From contig OU015659.1 in the NCBI GenBank assembly GCA_907165275.2, positions 7,916,501-7,980,500 of the forward strand: a DNA stretch of 64,000 nt, read 5' to 3'. Shown here piece after piece: positions 35,201 to 45,864 of the stretch. How positions within the stretch are numbered: the first letter of the stretch is position 1; the number at the start of each line of letters is the position of its first letter. The notes beneath the pieces are model-generated. The model saw nothing but the letters and a program-made list of their open reading frames with translations. It had not been told where the DNA came from and ran no database searches. The stretch is from Zygaena filipendulae (taxonomy: Eukaryota; Arthropoda; Insecta; Lepidoptera; Zygaenidae). Both the position numbers and the translations under genes were made by a program.

Positions 35201-37216
35201 CGTGGGGCACAGCTAGTAGTTTATAAATAACTAGCTGTGCCCCGCGGTTTCACCCGCGTTAGTTTCGGAATTCCAGCAGAAACCCCATAGTAACCTAATT
35301 TACTCTTTATAACATCAGCTTTTAGCAGTGAAAGTCCCGTCAAGATTGGTCCAACCATTCCAGAGAATTCCCCGCGGGAGTTTCGGAATTCCCGCAGAAA
35401 TTCCAAATTTCTTTTATTCTTCTTCTTACAATAACAAACACAAGAAAAAAAAAAGGATTAGCGAAATTGGTCCAGCCGTTCACGCGTGATGCCGTGACCA
35501 AGAAAAATATAGGGATTAATTTTTATAATTAGATATAATTATAGATATGTAGATAATAACCCTTTGTGTTTTCTCATTCCAAATATAATTATTTAGAATG
35601 AGTCGCATCGTTCTCTTGTCGTTAGTCTAATTGATGCAGACGTTGAATATGTCCAATGGACGAATGCCAACGCAGACAGATAGCAAACTATGTATGTCAT
35701 CGGGTACAACTTGTTGGTTTGTGAACACAATATAACGTATACAGGTAGCAAGATACCTACCTAATATTTAACTCTCGTCGATATACTCCCTTTATCTGTA
35801 GATATAGGTTCCCTTCACTGGGTTTTGAAGATTAGGAGGTAGAAAGAATATAAGGTTAAAACTATGATGTTTTCTCTTTCACCGGTGCAGGGTTAAACTT
35901 CTTCAAAATAAAAAAAAATCAACTGCGCTCGAGAATGAATGTCATGGTGGTTAAGTCTGTGATCCCTTACGTCACGTTGAAATCGTCAGATATTTCATAC
36001 CTATGCACACTTTTCAGTATTTAATTCCTAATCTGACAAGCTTGAGTATTTCAAGCTATTGATTTTTTTTTTACTATTTTCATCGGCCATTCTAGACGCG
36101 CGACTCTATGTAGAAATCTGTGTAGAATATTCAATAAAAAATCTTACTGTTAGTCAGAAAATTTTGACACCCTACCAAATCGACATGTTTTCCATCTGCG
36201 CACTTCATTAGCTGTAGCTGTAGTGTTTCGAGAATTTTCTCAGAGGAAAAGCTTGGGCGTCTCGTCGAACTGAACCTACTCACGAAGATTCAGCCGGTTG
36301 AAATGAAAAAATGAAAAAACATGGCCGGCGCTGCCGGATCATAACACAATATAACGTTTGATTTTACTCCCCATAATTTTTTATACCCGGGCTTATACGT
36401 AGGTATATGAAAATTGATTTATCAAGGAGTAAACTCCAATAAACTCCAAAAATTGAAGTCTACCAACAGAAAGCGGCAAAGAATTAATGGGGATGTGGAC
36501 TACTTTTGAAAATCAAAATTCTAATTAGTCCGTCAGTTAGAAAATAAAAAACAATAGACACTTATTTTTTTGCTTTTTTAAATAAATTAAAAAATACAGA
36601 GATAAAGCGCATTAAAGTTTAAGGTGAGGGAGTCGTGACGTTACTAACCGCTAAAACCGCCATACAAACTGTCAGAATAGTGACGTCACGCGGAATTTCA
36701 ACTCAATATATCGCCGTTATTTTTTGATTACGTAAAAAAATACGTGTCCAATATTTTTTAATAATCTACAAGACGGACTAAAAATAAAAATTAGTCAACA
36801 TGCCTATTCTAAACTCCTATCTGTCTAAGTAATACTACATATTTAATAATATTTTAAATCTAAAACTATGAATAACCATCCATCGTCAGTTTGTTGAACC
36901 AACATAATATCGTTATCGCGTTAGTGCCGTCTGTTGTGAAATCACTCTACATTGTGAATTATGATGGCGCGCTACCTGAGTGTACCACCTTAAAAGCATG
37001 TCCAATCGATATCACTATATTCAAGTGAGATTATTATTAATATGACAGAGTGTAGACTCACAGGCTATCAGTCGGTTCAGAACCATCACTTGATGTGTAA
37101 ACTTCTTTCGTTTCTTCCTTAGGTTCAAAATCTTTAGAGAAACCTTCCTCGGGTTCGTATTCGGGCGTATCTTCTACATTTGTATTTAGTTCATTACTAT
37201 CGTTTTGATCATTCAT
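20286..37216 (-). CDS. SLC13/INDY-family sodium-dicarboxylate/citrate transporter
   Basis: The exons, in order on the minus strand, are 37216-37062, 29695-29563, 28555-28403, 26286-26171, 25408-25294, 24996-24894, 24589-24529, 23654-23529, 23400-23286, 22633-22518, 22229-22138, 22055-21963, 21670-21471, 20787-20650 and 20411-20286. All introns are GT-AG, every phase joins, and the product is 613 residues. Family role: Na+-coupled plasma-membrane uptake of citrate and other TCA intermediates, as in Drosophila Indy. Seen: an acidic cytosolic N-terminus (1-52, Glu/Asp/Ser-rich), then multiple helices. The first ligand-site motif is WITNTAATT (201-209), followed by GGIGTLVGT (259-267). A charged loop lies at 322-357, then FLLGGGFALSEA (457-468). 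The second site is ASNVAV (510-515) and GTPGN is at 554-558, where TPPN is usual. The first intron is 7.4 kb. Several introns carry transposons. Exon 1 lies far upstream, but its phase and GTGAGT donor fit exactly. Confidence 0.9.
20930..21115 (+). repeat. 3' end of an RTE-like LINE
   Basis: The 'gtgaaggtcgcgggacgcca' and 'caggaccggtcgttgtgg' words, then 'cttcagtggacgtcttttga' and 'ctgatatgaagataat', match the familiar 3' end of lepidopteran endonuclease/RT elements. It lies in the intron before exon 14 of the minus-strand SLC13 gene. Confidence 0.6.
23774..23814. repeat. Perfect 18-bp hairpin
   Basis: CTGTGCTCGAGTGGGGAA and its exact complement are separated by the 5-base loop ACTTA, in the intron between exons 7 and 8 of the minus-strand SLC13 gene. 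It begins a CpG-richer block (23774-24240) unlike the surrounding AT-rich intron. Confidence 0.9.
24736..24860 (+). repeat. Short GC-rich repeat fragment
   Basis: The 'atcgccgggcgacccgggcg' and 'ggaggagtttgaagaagg' words end in a run of gatgatgat triplets, as at LINE 3' ends. It lies in the intron just downstream of exon 6. Confidence 0.45.
25660..25850 (-). repeat. Dispersed retroelement-like repeat copy
   Basis: CTAGCTGTTCCCCCGCGG start, '...agatctagagattacccc' and 'acaacctcacaaactcgc' end. Same subfamily as the copy at 84-302. Confidence 0.7.
26866..28333 (-). mobile_element. TGGGCAT-type MITE, copy B, split by a LINE
   Basis: The left part (26866-27045) begins TGGGCATGATGAC and follows the reverse complement of copy A up to 'aatgcgttttatct'. 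The right part (28238-28333) resumes with 'gcaaaaaatacatg' and ends GTCGTCATGCCCA. Only about 30 bp of the expected middle is missing, replaced by about 1.19 kb of LINE sequence. It lies between exons 3 and 4 of the minus-strand SLC13 gene. Confidence 0.7.
27046..28237 (+). pseudogene. 5'-truncated, decayed LINE reverse-transcriptase fragment
   Basis: Plus-strand frames read YADDTLLLVEGRDWPEV, then after stops and frameshifts LGVFIDETLSWHNHIES and the open stretch 27460-27843 with LSYCITAWGGAP and LERAQRAVIKVIG. These are C-terminal RT-domain signatures of jockey-like elements. The sequence ends in an 'aataaattattaaattatta' tail, so the 3' end is present and the 5' end is truncated. Confidence 0.75.
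28668..28904. mobile_element. Palindromic MITE copy 2, PIF/Harbinger-like
   Basis: 237 bp, flanked by TAA on both sides (28665-28667 and 28905-28907). Its start CCGCCGCACTCAG shows one change from copy 1. It lies in intron 2 of the minus-strand SLC13 gene. Confidence 0.85.
29057..29293. mobile_element. Palindromic MITE copy 3, PIF/Harbinger-like
   Basis: 237 bp, flanked by TTA (29054-29056 and 29294-29296), only 152 bp from copy 2 in the same intron. Confidence 0.85.
29396..29492 (+). repeat. Partial dispersed retroelement-like repeat
   Basis: 3' part only, ending 'aaaaccgtagggagcagcta' then GT. Confidence 0.5.
30400..30560. promoter_or_regulatory. CpG-dense block, possible alternative promoter or first exon
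   Basis: A GC-rich island with many CG dinucleotides stands in AT-rich intron sequence about 0.7 kb upstream (minus-strand sense) of exon 2 of the SLC13 gene. A TCAGTT initiator-like word is at about 30505 on the plus strand, and TCAGTC lies on the minus strand near 30390. No clear splice donor was found on either strand. Confidence 0.3.
31068..31225 (-). repeat. Dispersed retroelement-like repeat copy
   Basis: Starts 'ctgaggtttcacccgcgtta' and runs to 'aatgtaacaatcaacaaac'. Confidence 0.6.
31528..31782. mobile_element. MITE-like element with 29-bp terminal inverted repeats
   Basis: The left end, TTGGACGTAGTTATGCAAAA plus ATGTTCCAA, is matched by its inverse at 31754-31782 with one mismatch. 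TA flanks both ends close by (31523-31524 and 31786-31787). The interior is AT-rich without a real ORF. Confidence 0.65.
32875..33205 (+). repeat. Composite lepidopteran-type dispersed repeat
   Basis: The 'atgtcatagggggcaaacgg' and 'acctgatggtaagtgattac' words and 'ggtgcgttgccgacctgg' are followed by 'tttcctcacgatgttttcct'. These blocks recur widely in Lepidoptera. A diverged piece of the 'aggtgcttggcgacagattt' part is near 59880-59985. Confidence 0.65.
33962..34190 (+). repeat. Dispersed retroelement-like repeat copy
   Basis: Starts 'ctaatccttactatttgtaa', ends 'agaaaccattgggaacagtt'. Confidence 0.65.
34584..34722 (+). repeat. Partial dispersed retroelement-like repeat
   Basis: From 'cttacacgcaatcgtcatga' to 'aacagcggcgaacatctagt'. 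Confidence 0.55.
35043..35218 (+). repeat. Dispersed repeat, left arm of a head-to-head pair
   Basis: Ends 'ccgtggggcacagctagtag', 12 bp before the inverted copy begins. Confidence 0.7.
35231..35520 (-). repeat. Dispersed repeat, right arm of a head-to-head pair
   Basis: Begins CTAGCTGTGCCCCGCGG and contains a second partial 'ccccgcgggagtttcggaat' block at about 35370, so it is itself composite. Confidence 0.65.
36490..36805 (+). mobile_element. TGGGCAT-type MITE, copy C
   Basis: Nearly identical to copy A over about 315 bp, including 'ggatgtggactacttttgaa', two TGACGT sites and the 'gtcaacatgcc' end. It lies about 260 bp downstream of coding exon 1 of the minus-strand SLC13 gene. Confidence 0.8.
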
Positions 37217-37457
37217 GTCAGTTTTATTGTTTAAACTATATCACAGATAATAGACTATATTATTGCTATTTTTGTAATAATAATAGGTTTTCTTTTATAT
37301 TATTACATTACTACTAATTTTGCTTCAAATCTAGTTGGTTGAATACTCGGTATTAAAAAAACTCGCATAGTGAAACTACTACATAAAATTTTATAATCTA
37401 AAGGTAAAACGTACCTTAATAAAAAAAAATGTTATTTTATGCAAGTTTCATCCTTGC

Positions 37458-37650
37458 TATTATAAATGCGAAAGTGAGTTCGTTTGTTTGTTATGCATTC
37501 ACGCCATAACGGCTCAACCGATCATGATGTAATTTTTCATACTATACGTGGTCAGGGGTACAGAAAACGTCATAATAATACTTTTTGTCCATAATTCCCT
37601 CAGGATCTCTGAAATTAACGCGTGTGAAACTGCTGGGATCGGCTAGTTAT
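37458..37650 (+). repeat. Dispersed retroelement-like repeat copy
   Basis: 'ctattataaatgcgaaagtg' to 'gaaactgctgggatcggcta' plus GT. Confidence 0.7.
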
Positions 37651-39285
37651 GACATAAAATACAAATTTCCGATAAATATTCTAAAGTAAATCCGCTAATA
37701 TTATTGAGAGCAACGCCTTTGTTCAGCACAATAAAGCCAGTAGTAGATTGTAACACCCTTTCCACGAGCAACAAAGTGATTTATCATTGTTTACAGGAAA
37801 TATTACTTTTCTAAGAACAACGTTTTTAGTAGATTATGGTCAATTTTACGTGCTAAAAACTTCTCAAATCTAGTTTAGTAGGTTTAAAAACAGTTGTAGT
37901 CTAGGAAAAGGTACACAAACTGTCAGCAAATATGTTGAGGTAGCAAACCAATTACATTCACGGTAAAAAGTTAGTATTAGATTCATTTTTAAGTTTTTTC
38001 AGAATGGTTTAGTAGTATTAATTTGTATTGATATAGGTATATAATATTATGTAGGTTCTCATGACACTGTAATCTTATATGTTTCATTCTTTGTTTTTTT
38101 TTTTATAAAAAACACTAGATATACCTATTGGTTATTATATTATATAAGTTACATTGAATATATTTCAAAATACGATCTTATAATTGTATGAATTTGAATT
38201 TAATTGTACCTACCTATCGAATTGGAATTTTCAATATATTATGTATATTCGAAAAAAAATAACATCGAAAAAAAATATAATAATAAAATTCATATATTGA
38301 AGCTTCGAATTTACGTTTTATCTTTGACTGCAACTGCTTAATTTATAAGCAAGCACCTTTTTAATTAGTACTACGGTGTAATTATAAAATGTAGTGTATA
38401 TAAATAAGTTGACGTATACAAAATGCAATTCTACAAAAAAAAATAAAAATGAATAAATTAAATAAATAAATAATTAGTACAAGTACCTACTAGTATATTG
38501 ATAAGTATAAGCACAGCTACAAAGCTAACTGCTATGAAAATCGAACCCGGAACCTCTTGATTAGCTGGTAGTTGATTACCACGCCTATGGCTTGATTTAC
38601 TGCGCCAATCGGGTCACCAAACTACTGTACGGTCGGTACTGAACCGACTCTAAAAGTTATTTTACAGATAAGCCATAGAGTATCTTTGAGTGATACTTTT
38701 ATCATTGAATCACGCAGGAATAATCAAATAAGCTATTTGGTATAAAGGTATGTAGTTACGAGTAATTTAGGTCATGCGATAGGAGATGATTTAGGTTACT
38801 TTCATCCTGACATAAAGAACGACAATACGGGAATTCTTGCTGATATTTAATATTATAACTGATATAAATACGTTGTTACATACTGTATAGGCAACTAAAT
38901 TGATCGGAGACTAGCACAGATTAGATAGGTACGTGATTGGGGAAGTGTGCGATGCATAACGCAGCTTTCGCCTCGCCAAGAGGGAAGCAAACAACCAACG
39001 TTTATGGGAGATTGGAGGAAATTATCTCAGTGTGATACTTCAAGAGTCACGTCGCCAACTTATCGTGTACCTAAATACCTACTACGGGCATTCCAAGCGT
39101 CACCAAGGCACATAATATTATGCAAAACTGATTATAGGGTTAAGTGGAGTGGAGGACGTGCTTAAGTGGAGCTATAAGTACATAAGTGTACATAAGTGGA
39201 GGTGTTCAACAGTTGGTTGGTAATATTTGGAGATGCTGTTGTTTAAAGATTTCATTCACTACTAGTTTTATACAATCTATCAATC

Positions 39286-39520
39286 CTATCTATTTATATA
39301 AAAGTAGAAACAGATTGGCTGATCGATCAACGCAAGCTGAAGTCGCTGGGTCTCAGAACCTTGAGATTTTGCACAAACATTCCTTATGTGACGTAGAGTG
39401 TACTAAAAAGTATTTTTGAAAATTCAACCCCTAAGGAGGTGAAAAGGAGTCCCAAAGTTTGTATGGAACAATGCCGTGGGAACTCCGAAATTATCGCGGG
39501 TGTAACCGCGCGAGACAGTT
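39286..39520 (+). repeat. Dispersed retroelement-like repeat copy, diverged
   Basis: 'tatttatataaaagtagaaa' to 'gtgtaaccgcgcgagacag'. Relative of the inverted copy at 51460-51765. Confidence 0.55.
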
Positions 39521-39849
39521 TTCTGTAGGTTATATTTTCAACATACAGAAAATAGCGGGGGCGTTAAAGTATAACGAATAGAATCCATTTTCATGATTTT
39601 TTGGGATAAAAAAGGCTAATATTCTGTTGTCTGTATACCGGTTTGTCGGTTAGTTTTTTGAGCGTTGCGTAGAACCTTTTTACCATAACCTACAAGACGG
39701 ATATATGAAAAAATCTTGGCAATTGTTCTCGCGCTTCAGGAGGTCTTTGCAAGGATCTACGTCCTTAACATGTAATTAATAAGAATTTGTCAGAGTTCTT
39801 GAAATAATAAAATTCTAAAATTGATGCGGGTAAAACAACAAAGGAAAAC

Positions 39850-40055
39850 TAATCCTTACTAATATTATAAATGCGAAAGTAAGTTTGTTTGTTACGCTTT
39901 TACGCCTAACAGCTCAACCGATCATCATGACTTTTTGCATAGGTACACGTTGTCAAGGGGTACAGGGAAAGACATATCCATGGTATACTTTTTATTCCGG
40001 ATTTTCCGCGGTAAGTCCGAACTTTTCGCGGGTGAAACCGCGGGGAAAAGCTAAT
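39850..40055 (+). repeat. Dispersed retroelement-like repeat copy
   Basis: 'atccttactaatattataaa' to 'gaaaccgcggggaaaagcta'. Confidence 0.7.
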
Positions 40056-40299
40056 ACCTACTGCTATAAACAGGAATGGCGTCAGACGTCTCAAGTACAT
40101 CACGTCAATGTTTATTCGCCTTCTTTTAATTGCTGTCGATACCTACTTCCAAGTAGGAAAAACGACGAAGTTTATTTTTAACTTTAATACAATAAGCTGT
40201 TTATCTATACGTACTATTCTTGAGCCCTCTTCTCCTCTGTTTGTCACGGATTTTCATGCATAGTGCATTTTATTCAGCGTCAAATTTTAATAAATGTAT

Positions 40300-40350
40300 T
40301 TTTAACCGACTTCCAAAAAGGAGGAGGTTCTATGTTCGATTGTATGTATG

Positions 40351-40383
<33 letters not shown>

Positions 40384-41325
40384 ATGTTCACCGATTACTC
40401 GAAGACGGTTGGACCGATTTGAAACATTCTTTTTTTGTTTGAAAGGGTATACTCCCAATTAGGTCCCATTGCCACCAAGTTGGGATCTGATGATGGGATC
40501 TTGGAGAAATCGAGGGAACTCTTCAAAAATTATAGGCACACCTATAGCGATTTGGTTATTTTTGATAGTAAATCGTTCATTTGCTTTCGGAAAGCAAAAT
40601 TTGAAGAAGAGGAACTGATGATGAAGACCACAGGTGGTCATCGGAACTACTCAATAATGGGTGTTTCACGGGTTCCGAATCGTTAACTTGAATATGGTTT
40701 CTAAACAATTTATGCCCGTCACAATGTATATGGTGAAGTGGAACTGATGGTGATGTACTAGGAGAACTCCTCAACAATTAACGTCCCTGCGTCGGGAAAA
40801 GTTATATTTTGTAAAAGGTGATGAGCAGTTGACATTAGGCTATTGTAACTTAGAGAAATTACGAACTAAGTCACTTAAAAGTGAGAAATAAACAAAATTT
40901 TAACAAAAAAATTAAAACCGACTTCCAAAAACACAAAACTAAAAAACTAAAAATAAAAAGCTAAAAATAACAAAATACCGATTTAATCCAAAAGACAAAA
41001 ACACACGTAATATTATTATTGGTTTGTGCTACCACTGATCGGTATGAAGTCGGTGAGAAGCCAAATATGGAGGGGGAAGATGGGCTAAGTCGACTCCCAC
41101 CACCAGCTCTTCGTGAGCAGAACAACCCAAGTGGGCAGACACCAGTGGGCTTGTCACCGAATTCAAACCGATCAGTGGTAGCACAAACCAATAATAATAT
41201 TACGTGTGTTTTTGTCTTTTGGATTAAATCGGTATTTTGTTATTTTTAGCTTTTTATTTTTAGTTTTTTAGTTTTGTGTTTTTGGAAGTCGGTTTTAATT
41301 TTTTTGTTAAAATTTTTTTCTTAAG
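40300..41325 (+). mobile_element. 'accgacttccaaaaaggagg' element with terminal foldback
   Basis: Starts 'taaccgacttccaaaaagga', then a T-run (about 40350-40380) and a body with the 'ggtcatcggaactactcaat' and 'gtacta..gagaactcctcaac' words. Its 3' segment, from 40893, is one arm of a near-perfect inverted repeat of about 155 bp. The arms are about 40893-41047 and 41165-41325, with a spacer of about 120 bp. A minus-strand relative lies at 55120-55790. The class is unknown to me and no protein is encoded. Confidence 0.7.
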
Positions 41326-42309
41326 TTCGTTTTATAGTTGCGACAATCAGTTTATGATGCAATAGAACGGTAACATCTTTCTCAAAAGAAATATATTCAA
41401 AATATAAAATTATATGCGACGCGTTCAATCTGATAGTTCGTCCTTTGAAATTGAAAAAAGAATTAGGTATTTAAATTGGTCTGAATGGAATTGATATACG
41501 AAATTAAATACTAAAAGAAAATTATGACACAGACACGCTTCGGCTCGAAAAATTGCTCATATTTTATAATGTGTTAAAAACATGTTTTCTCTGATGATAC
41601 AGACATCTTCCCACCTTTCAGCTTGTCGTCGACCTCTAACTGTGCGCCCGTGTTATGTCGGGTGGCATTTGGACGCAGATAAGCAATAACATGTTAACCC
41701 ACAAAATTAAATTATTGATTCAGAACGATTTATTGAGAGTTAGGGAACGTTTTTTAATTATATATTTACCTTATTACATTGCTTTAATATGTAACTAAAT
41801 ATTTAACATAAAAAATGTTGACACAAAATGGCGCTCCTACTTTTAAAATACGATTTACTCAAAATTTCTACAGTGTGGGTTAACACACTATATATGTCCA
41901 TTTGGACTTTTACGTATAAAATGGTACTTTCAACAATAATAATAATAATAGTCCGCTTCACAACACACAGATCTACTTTCGCCCACATTAAGCTTATAGG
42001 CTTTAGTGGTGAAAACCAAATAAACGTCGTGTATACTAGATATTATTGCACATATTATGTATATTATACTATAGATATATAAACACGCCCAGACTGGAAA
42101 GTGAGACTCTGTGTTTATCACACAAAGCCCACCCCCACCGGGAATCTAAGACGGAACCTTTTGATTAACGGGTAGACATAATGACCTATACCATGCCGAT
42201 CAGGTCGTAATATACTACGATAAAAAACAAATAAAATGAAATTACTACCATATCAGTATACTAGCAGGTTCCCGTGACTTCACTTCTCAATGTAGATTTT
42301 GTCAAACAA

Positions 42310-42551
42310 TGGGCTCAATGACTAATATTGGTCACGTATTTTCCTTTTTTTTGGTAAAAAAATAACGGCAATACATTGAGTTGATATTCCGTGCGAAGTC
42401 ACACTGTATACTTACCTAGTTATGACGTCACGAGTTTCCACACCTAAACTTTATTTCAAAACGCAAAAAATACGTGTCTACTATTTTTTTACTAATATCT
42501 AGCTGACAAACTAAATAAAATTTTGATTTTTATACCTTGTCATCATGCCCA
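42310..42551 (-). mobile_element. TGGGCAT-type MITE, copy D
   Basis: Starts TGGGCTCAATGAC, ends GTCATCATGCCCA, with 'aaaaaataacggcaatacat' and a TGACGTCAC site. Diverged and shorter than copies A and C. Confidence 0.65.
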
Positions 42552-43229
42552 TTCTCTATTACTCGAGAACAGTACTTTTTCTGGATAGGGTACCTACGTA
42601 TGTCTTTTTCTTTACCCCTGACAACCTATATGCGGAATTTCATAAATCAGTACAGTAGTTAAGAACAAATAAACTTACATTAGCAGTTATAATATTAAGG
42701 TAGAATAGATATAGAAATATTGACACTAATTTATTTCATTTCAGTTTTTGTTTTGGTTGTTTGATATGTTATTGTTAATTTTTGTGTATTTTTGACATTA
42801 ATCTATTTTTCAAAGGTTCACTGGAAGAAAACAACTCGCGGGATAAGTCCGCTGAGCATAAATTACCTGCATATTTTAATTTTAGCAATTTGTAAAAACT
42901 TTGTTTATGATCAATAAAGTATACAAACAAACCAACCCGAGTAAATAAAACCGCGAGGAACAGCTAGTCATGCCACTGTGACTTTATTTGTTTGTTACGC
43001 TTTCATGCCTTTCATGCCTTTCTACCTAGACCTACAATAACTTTGTGCAAACTTTTTTTTCGACAATTGTCCACAATAAGATTGAAAGGTGCTTTGACTC
43101 CAAACCAAAAGGACACAAAAGACAAAAAAGACCTATGCAAAAATTGCGTGTTTTTTTATGTTTTATGGACTTTCGCATATAATGCATTTAGCCAGTTTCA
43201 AGTAAAATCAATTTGATAAAATAAATCGC

Positions 43230-43320
43230 TCTCGAGGATAGTAAAGGACAAAGAGTACCTACGTTTTATCCCGGAATTCCCGCGCGAACTCCCAAATTAA
43301 CGCGGTTAAAACCGCTAGTA
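43230..43320 (+). repeat. Partial dispersed retroelement-like repeat
   Basis: 'tatcccggaattcccgcgcg' and 'aaccgctagt' end only. Confidence 0.5.
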
Positions 43321-43609
43321 TAATGGTAATAAAGGTTTTATATGATGATTTATATAAAAACAACGTAAATACATAACTATGTATAATAATTTTTAACTGT
43401 TTATATGAGAATATAAGCATTAATAAAACAATATAAATATGAGAGAACAATTTTAAAAGAAGATTGTACACGAATCAGAAAAATATACAGCTTTTTAAAA
43501 TTGTACCAAACATTGTATATACCTACATGTGGTTTTTGTCTGGGGCGCTTGTTATAAAACAAACTGTAAATTTTTGAATTTTTGTTTACTTTATCTGTAC
43601 TAATCTATA

Positions 43610-43792
43610 CTAATATTATAAAAAGGTAAAGTTTGTGAGTTTGTGAGTTTGTCACGTTGTGGGGGTAATCTCTGGAGCTACTGAATCGATTTTAAAAATT
43701 CTTTCACTTATACGAAGTAGTCCTGAATCCCGAAGTTCCTAAGAGAACTCTGAAATTACCACGGGTGAAACCAAGGGGGATGGCTAGTTTTA
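43610..43792 (+). repeat. Dispersed retroelement-like repeat copy
   Basis: 'atctatactaatattataaa' to 'gaaaccaagggggatggcta'. '(gtttgtga)' direct repeats occur near its start. Confidence 0.7.
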
Positions 43793-45040
43793 ATACCTAA
43801 TTAGGTACATGTATTAAAGAAAATCGCTTTAAAGTAAGCTTACAAATGGTTTACTACCTGTTCTTCCCGCGGTTTAACCCACGTCAATATTACAATTAGG
43901 AGTGAGTATATCACTTTACTGGATGTACCTAAGCTTGAACGATGGATATCCTTTATATAATAAAAAAAAGCACCTTATATCCTATTCAAAGATGTAAAAA
44001 AATTGGCGAAACCAGTTTTTTACTTCTCTCGACGTGAACGTAATCTCGCGCCGTTCCACGTAGGTAGGTACTTACCTACCATTTTTTTATTTCAATTTAG
44101 AACGAAATTTCGAATGGAACTAAGGTTCTATGTCATATTATGTCCATGGTTATCCTCTTTTTAATAATATTAACATTAAAGAAAAATCTAGCGGAACAGT
44201 GATTACGTGCGATTACGATTTTACTGTGAGTATTAAAATGAAATGACGGCTACTACCACATTAGCATAAGCTCGTAAACGCTGGTGACGTCATAGTACAG
44301 TAAAGTTCACGTCGACGTCTGAAGCCTGACTTAGAAAATAATAATAATGCCCGAGCACCCTATATTTATTGGTACACTGAACAATAATAATCTACCAACA
44401 CAGAATTTATGTAATGCGCCTCTCATATTACGAGGAGCCACTGATATTAAAAGCGGTTTGATGTGGAGAAATAATGCTCTCGCAATAATATGTATGCTAA
44501 CGTTATAACGCGTGACTGGAAAACATAATTTTCATTATGAAGAATAAAGTTCAGTAGATAGACATAGTATCTTCTCGTATTGATGCATCGACTACATAGA
44601 ACGTTGTTCTAAAAATAAAACGGTACAAAAATAAAATAAATCTGAAAATAGATAGGAAACAGGCGCATAATTCTTTGAACTACCTAATAGATTTATGATC
44701 TATATACGTGATCATATTATTACAGCGTTTATTGTAGTAAGCCTTGCTTTTTCCGATTTTTCAATAAAAACACACTACCAAAACAAATTATTGTATAATT
44801 TGTGTAATATGTTTGCTGCGGTTGGTTTTGATGTACGTTTTATCATTGTCATGATCCACTAAATCTTGCGTCCAACTATCATAAAAGTAGCGTGTTGTTA
44901 TTAAATTTCGACTCACCTTGGTTCATTTGAAAGTTTGTACCTACTCCATTTGTAGCAAGAGACTTATCGAATGACCTGATAAACGTATGTCGCCCTTTAG
45001 TGACCGAAAATAAATAAAACAGTGAAATTTTAGTTTCAAA

Positions 45041-45222
45041 CTAGCTGTTCCCCGCGGTTTTACCCGCGTTAATTTCGAAGTTCTATGTCCTTCTCTGTAT
45101 TCCTGAAAACGTGTACTTATGCAAAATTTCATGATTATCAGTTGAGCCGTTAAGGCGTGAAAGCGTAACAGACAGACAGACAGACAAAGTTACTTTCTCA
45201 TTTATAATATTAGTAGGGATTG
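45041..45222 (-). repeat. Dispersed retroelement-like repeat copy
   Basis: CTAGCTGTTCCCCGCGG start, '(cagacaga)' run, 'attataatattagtagggat' end. Confidence 0.75.
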
Positions 45223-45864
45223 TTATAAGAATCTAAACTTGAACACAATATTCGGAAATATTCCGGTTGATACTTCCTTAATATAAATACGAATGAGATT
45301 TGGGAGTTTATTTATTTGTTTATCAACTCCGAAACGCAGGAGAATCTATGGGGAAAGCTGGTATGGTATAGGCAAAGATATTGAAAGAGAATAGATTGAC
45401 AATACGCTCGGCCGCTAAGCTTTCCTCTGGAACCACGCAGCGGTCAAATGATCTCGTGCTAACAAAATGCCGTTGGCTAACAGAGACTATTGTCTATAGA
45501 TACCACTTGAACGAAAGGAATGTGATTGGCTATTTGAAATATGCTTTGTGGTGACTGGTATTTGATTGCGTCGCAACGATGTGTTTGGTTTTACTTCGAT
45601 CATTCCCTCCGCAAAAATTGGTTGACGTGGATTGCATACTAAAAGTTTGTATTGTTCGTCTATTCTCTTATAATGTCTTTGGGTATAAGTATAAAATAAT
45701 GAAAATAATATTCTACTCAAAATAATAGGTGCACATACCTACCTACTTGCAAATAATAACCACATGCAACATTTCATAGTTTACTGCGCGCGCGCATACA
45801 AACTGTTTAACTGCGTGTCTCTGAGAACGCTAAAGATTTTATATTGTCAGCAGGTGCAGCAGTC

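Larger units (their letters stand above)
29696..37061 (-). other. Intron 1 of the minus-strand SLC13 gene (7.4 kb)
   Basis: Holds a CpG-rich block at 30400-30560, a MITE-like element at 31528-31782 and a composite repeat at 32875-33205. It also holds several dispersed repeats, a head-to-head repeat pair at 35043-35520 and MITE copy C. The ORF at 32511-32825 has no recognisable domain. No second gene could be supported. Confidence 0.6.
37217..45864. other. Intergenic region, repeats only
   Basis: No gene is supported. The upstream region of the minus-strand SLC13 gene is very AT-rich (38.0-38.5 kb). Several dispersed repeats, the foldback-bearing element at 40.3-41.3 kb and MITE copy D lie here. 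tRNA-like 'gaacccgg' fragments near 38545-38630 and 42115-42210 look like SINE remains. Confidence 0.6.
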
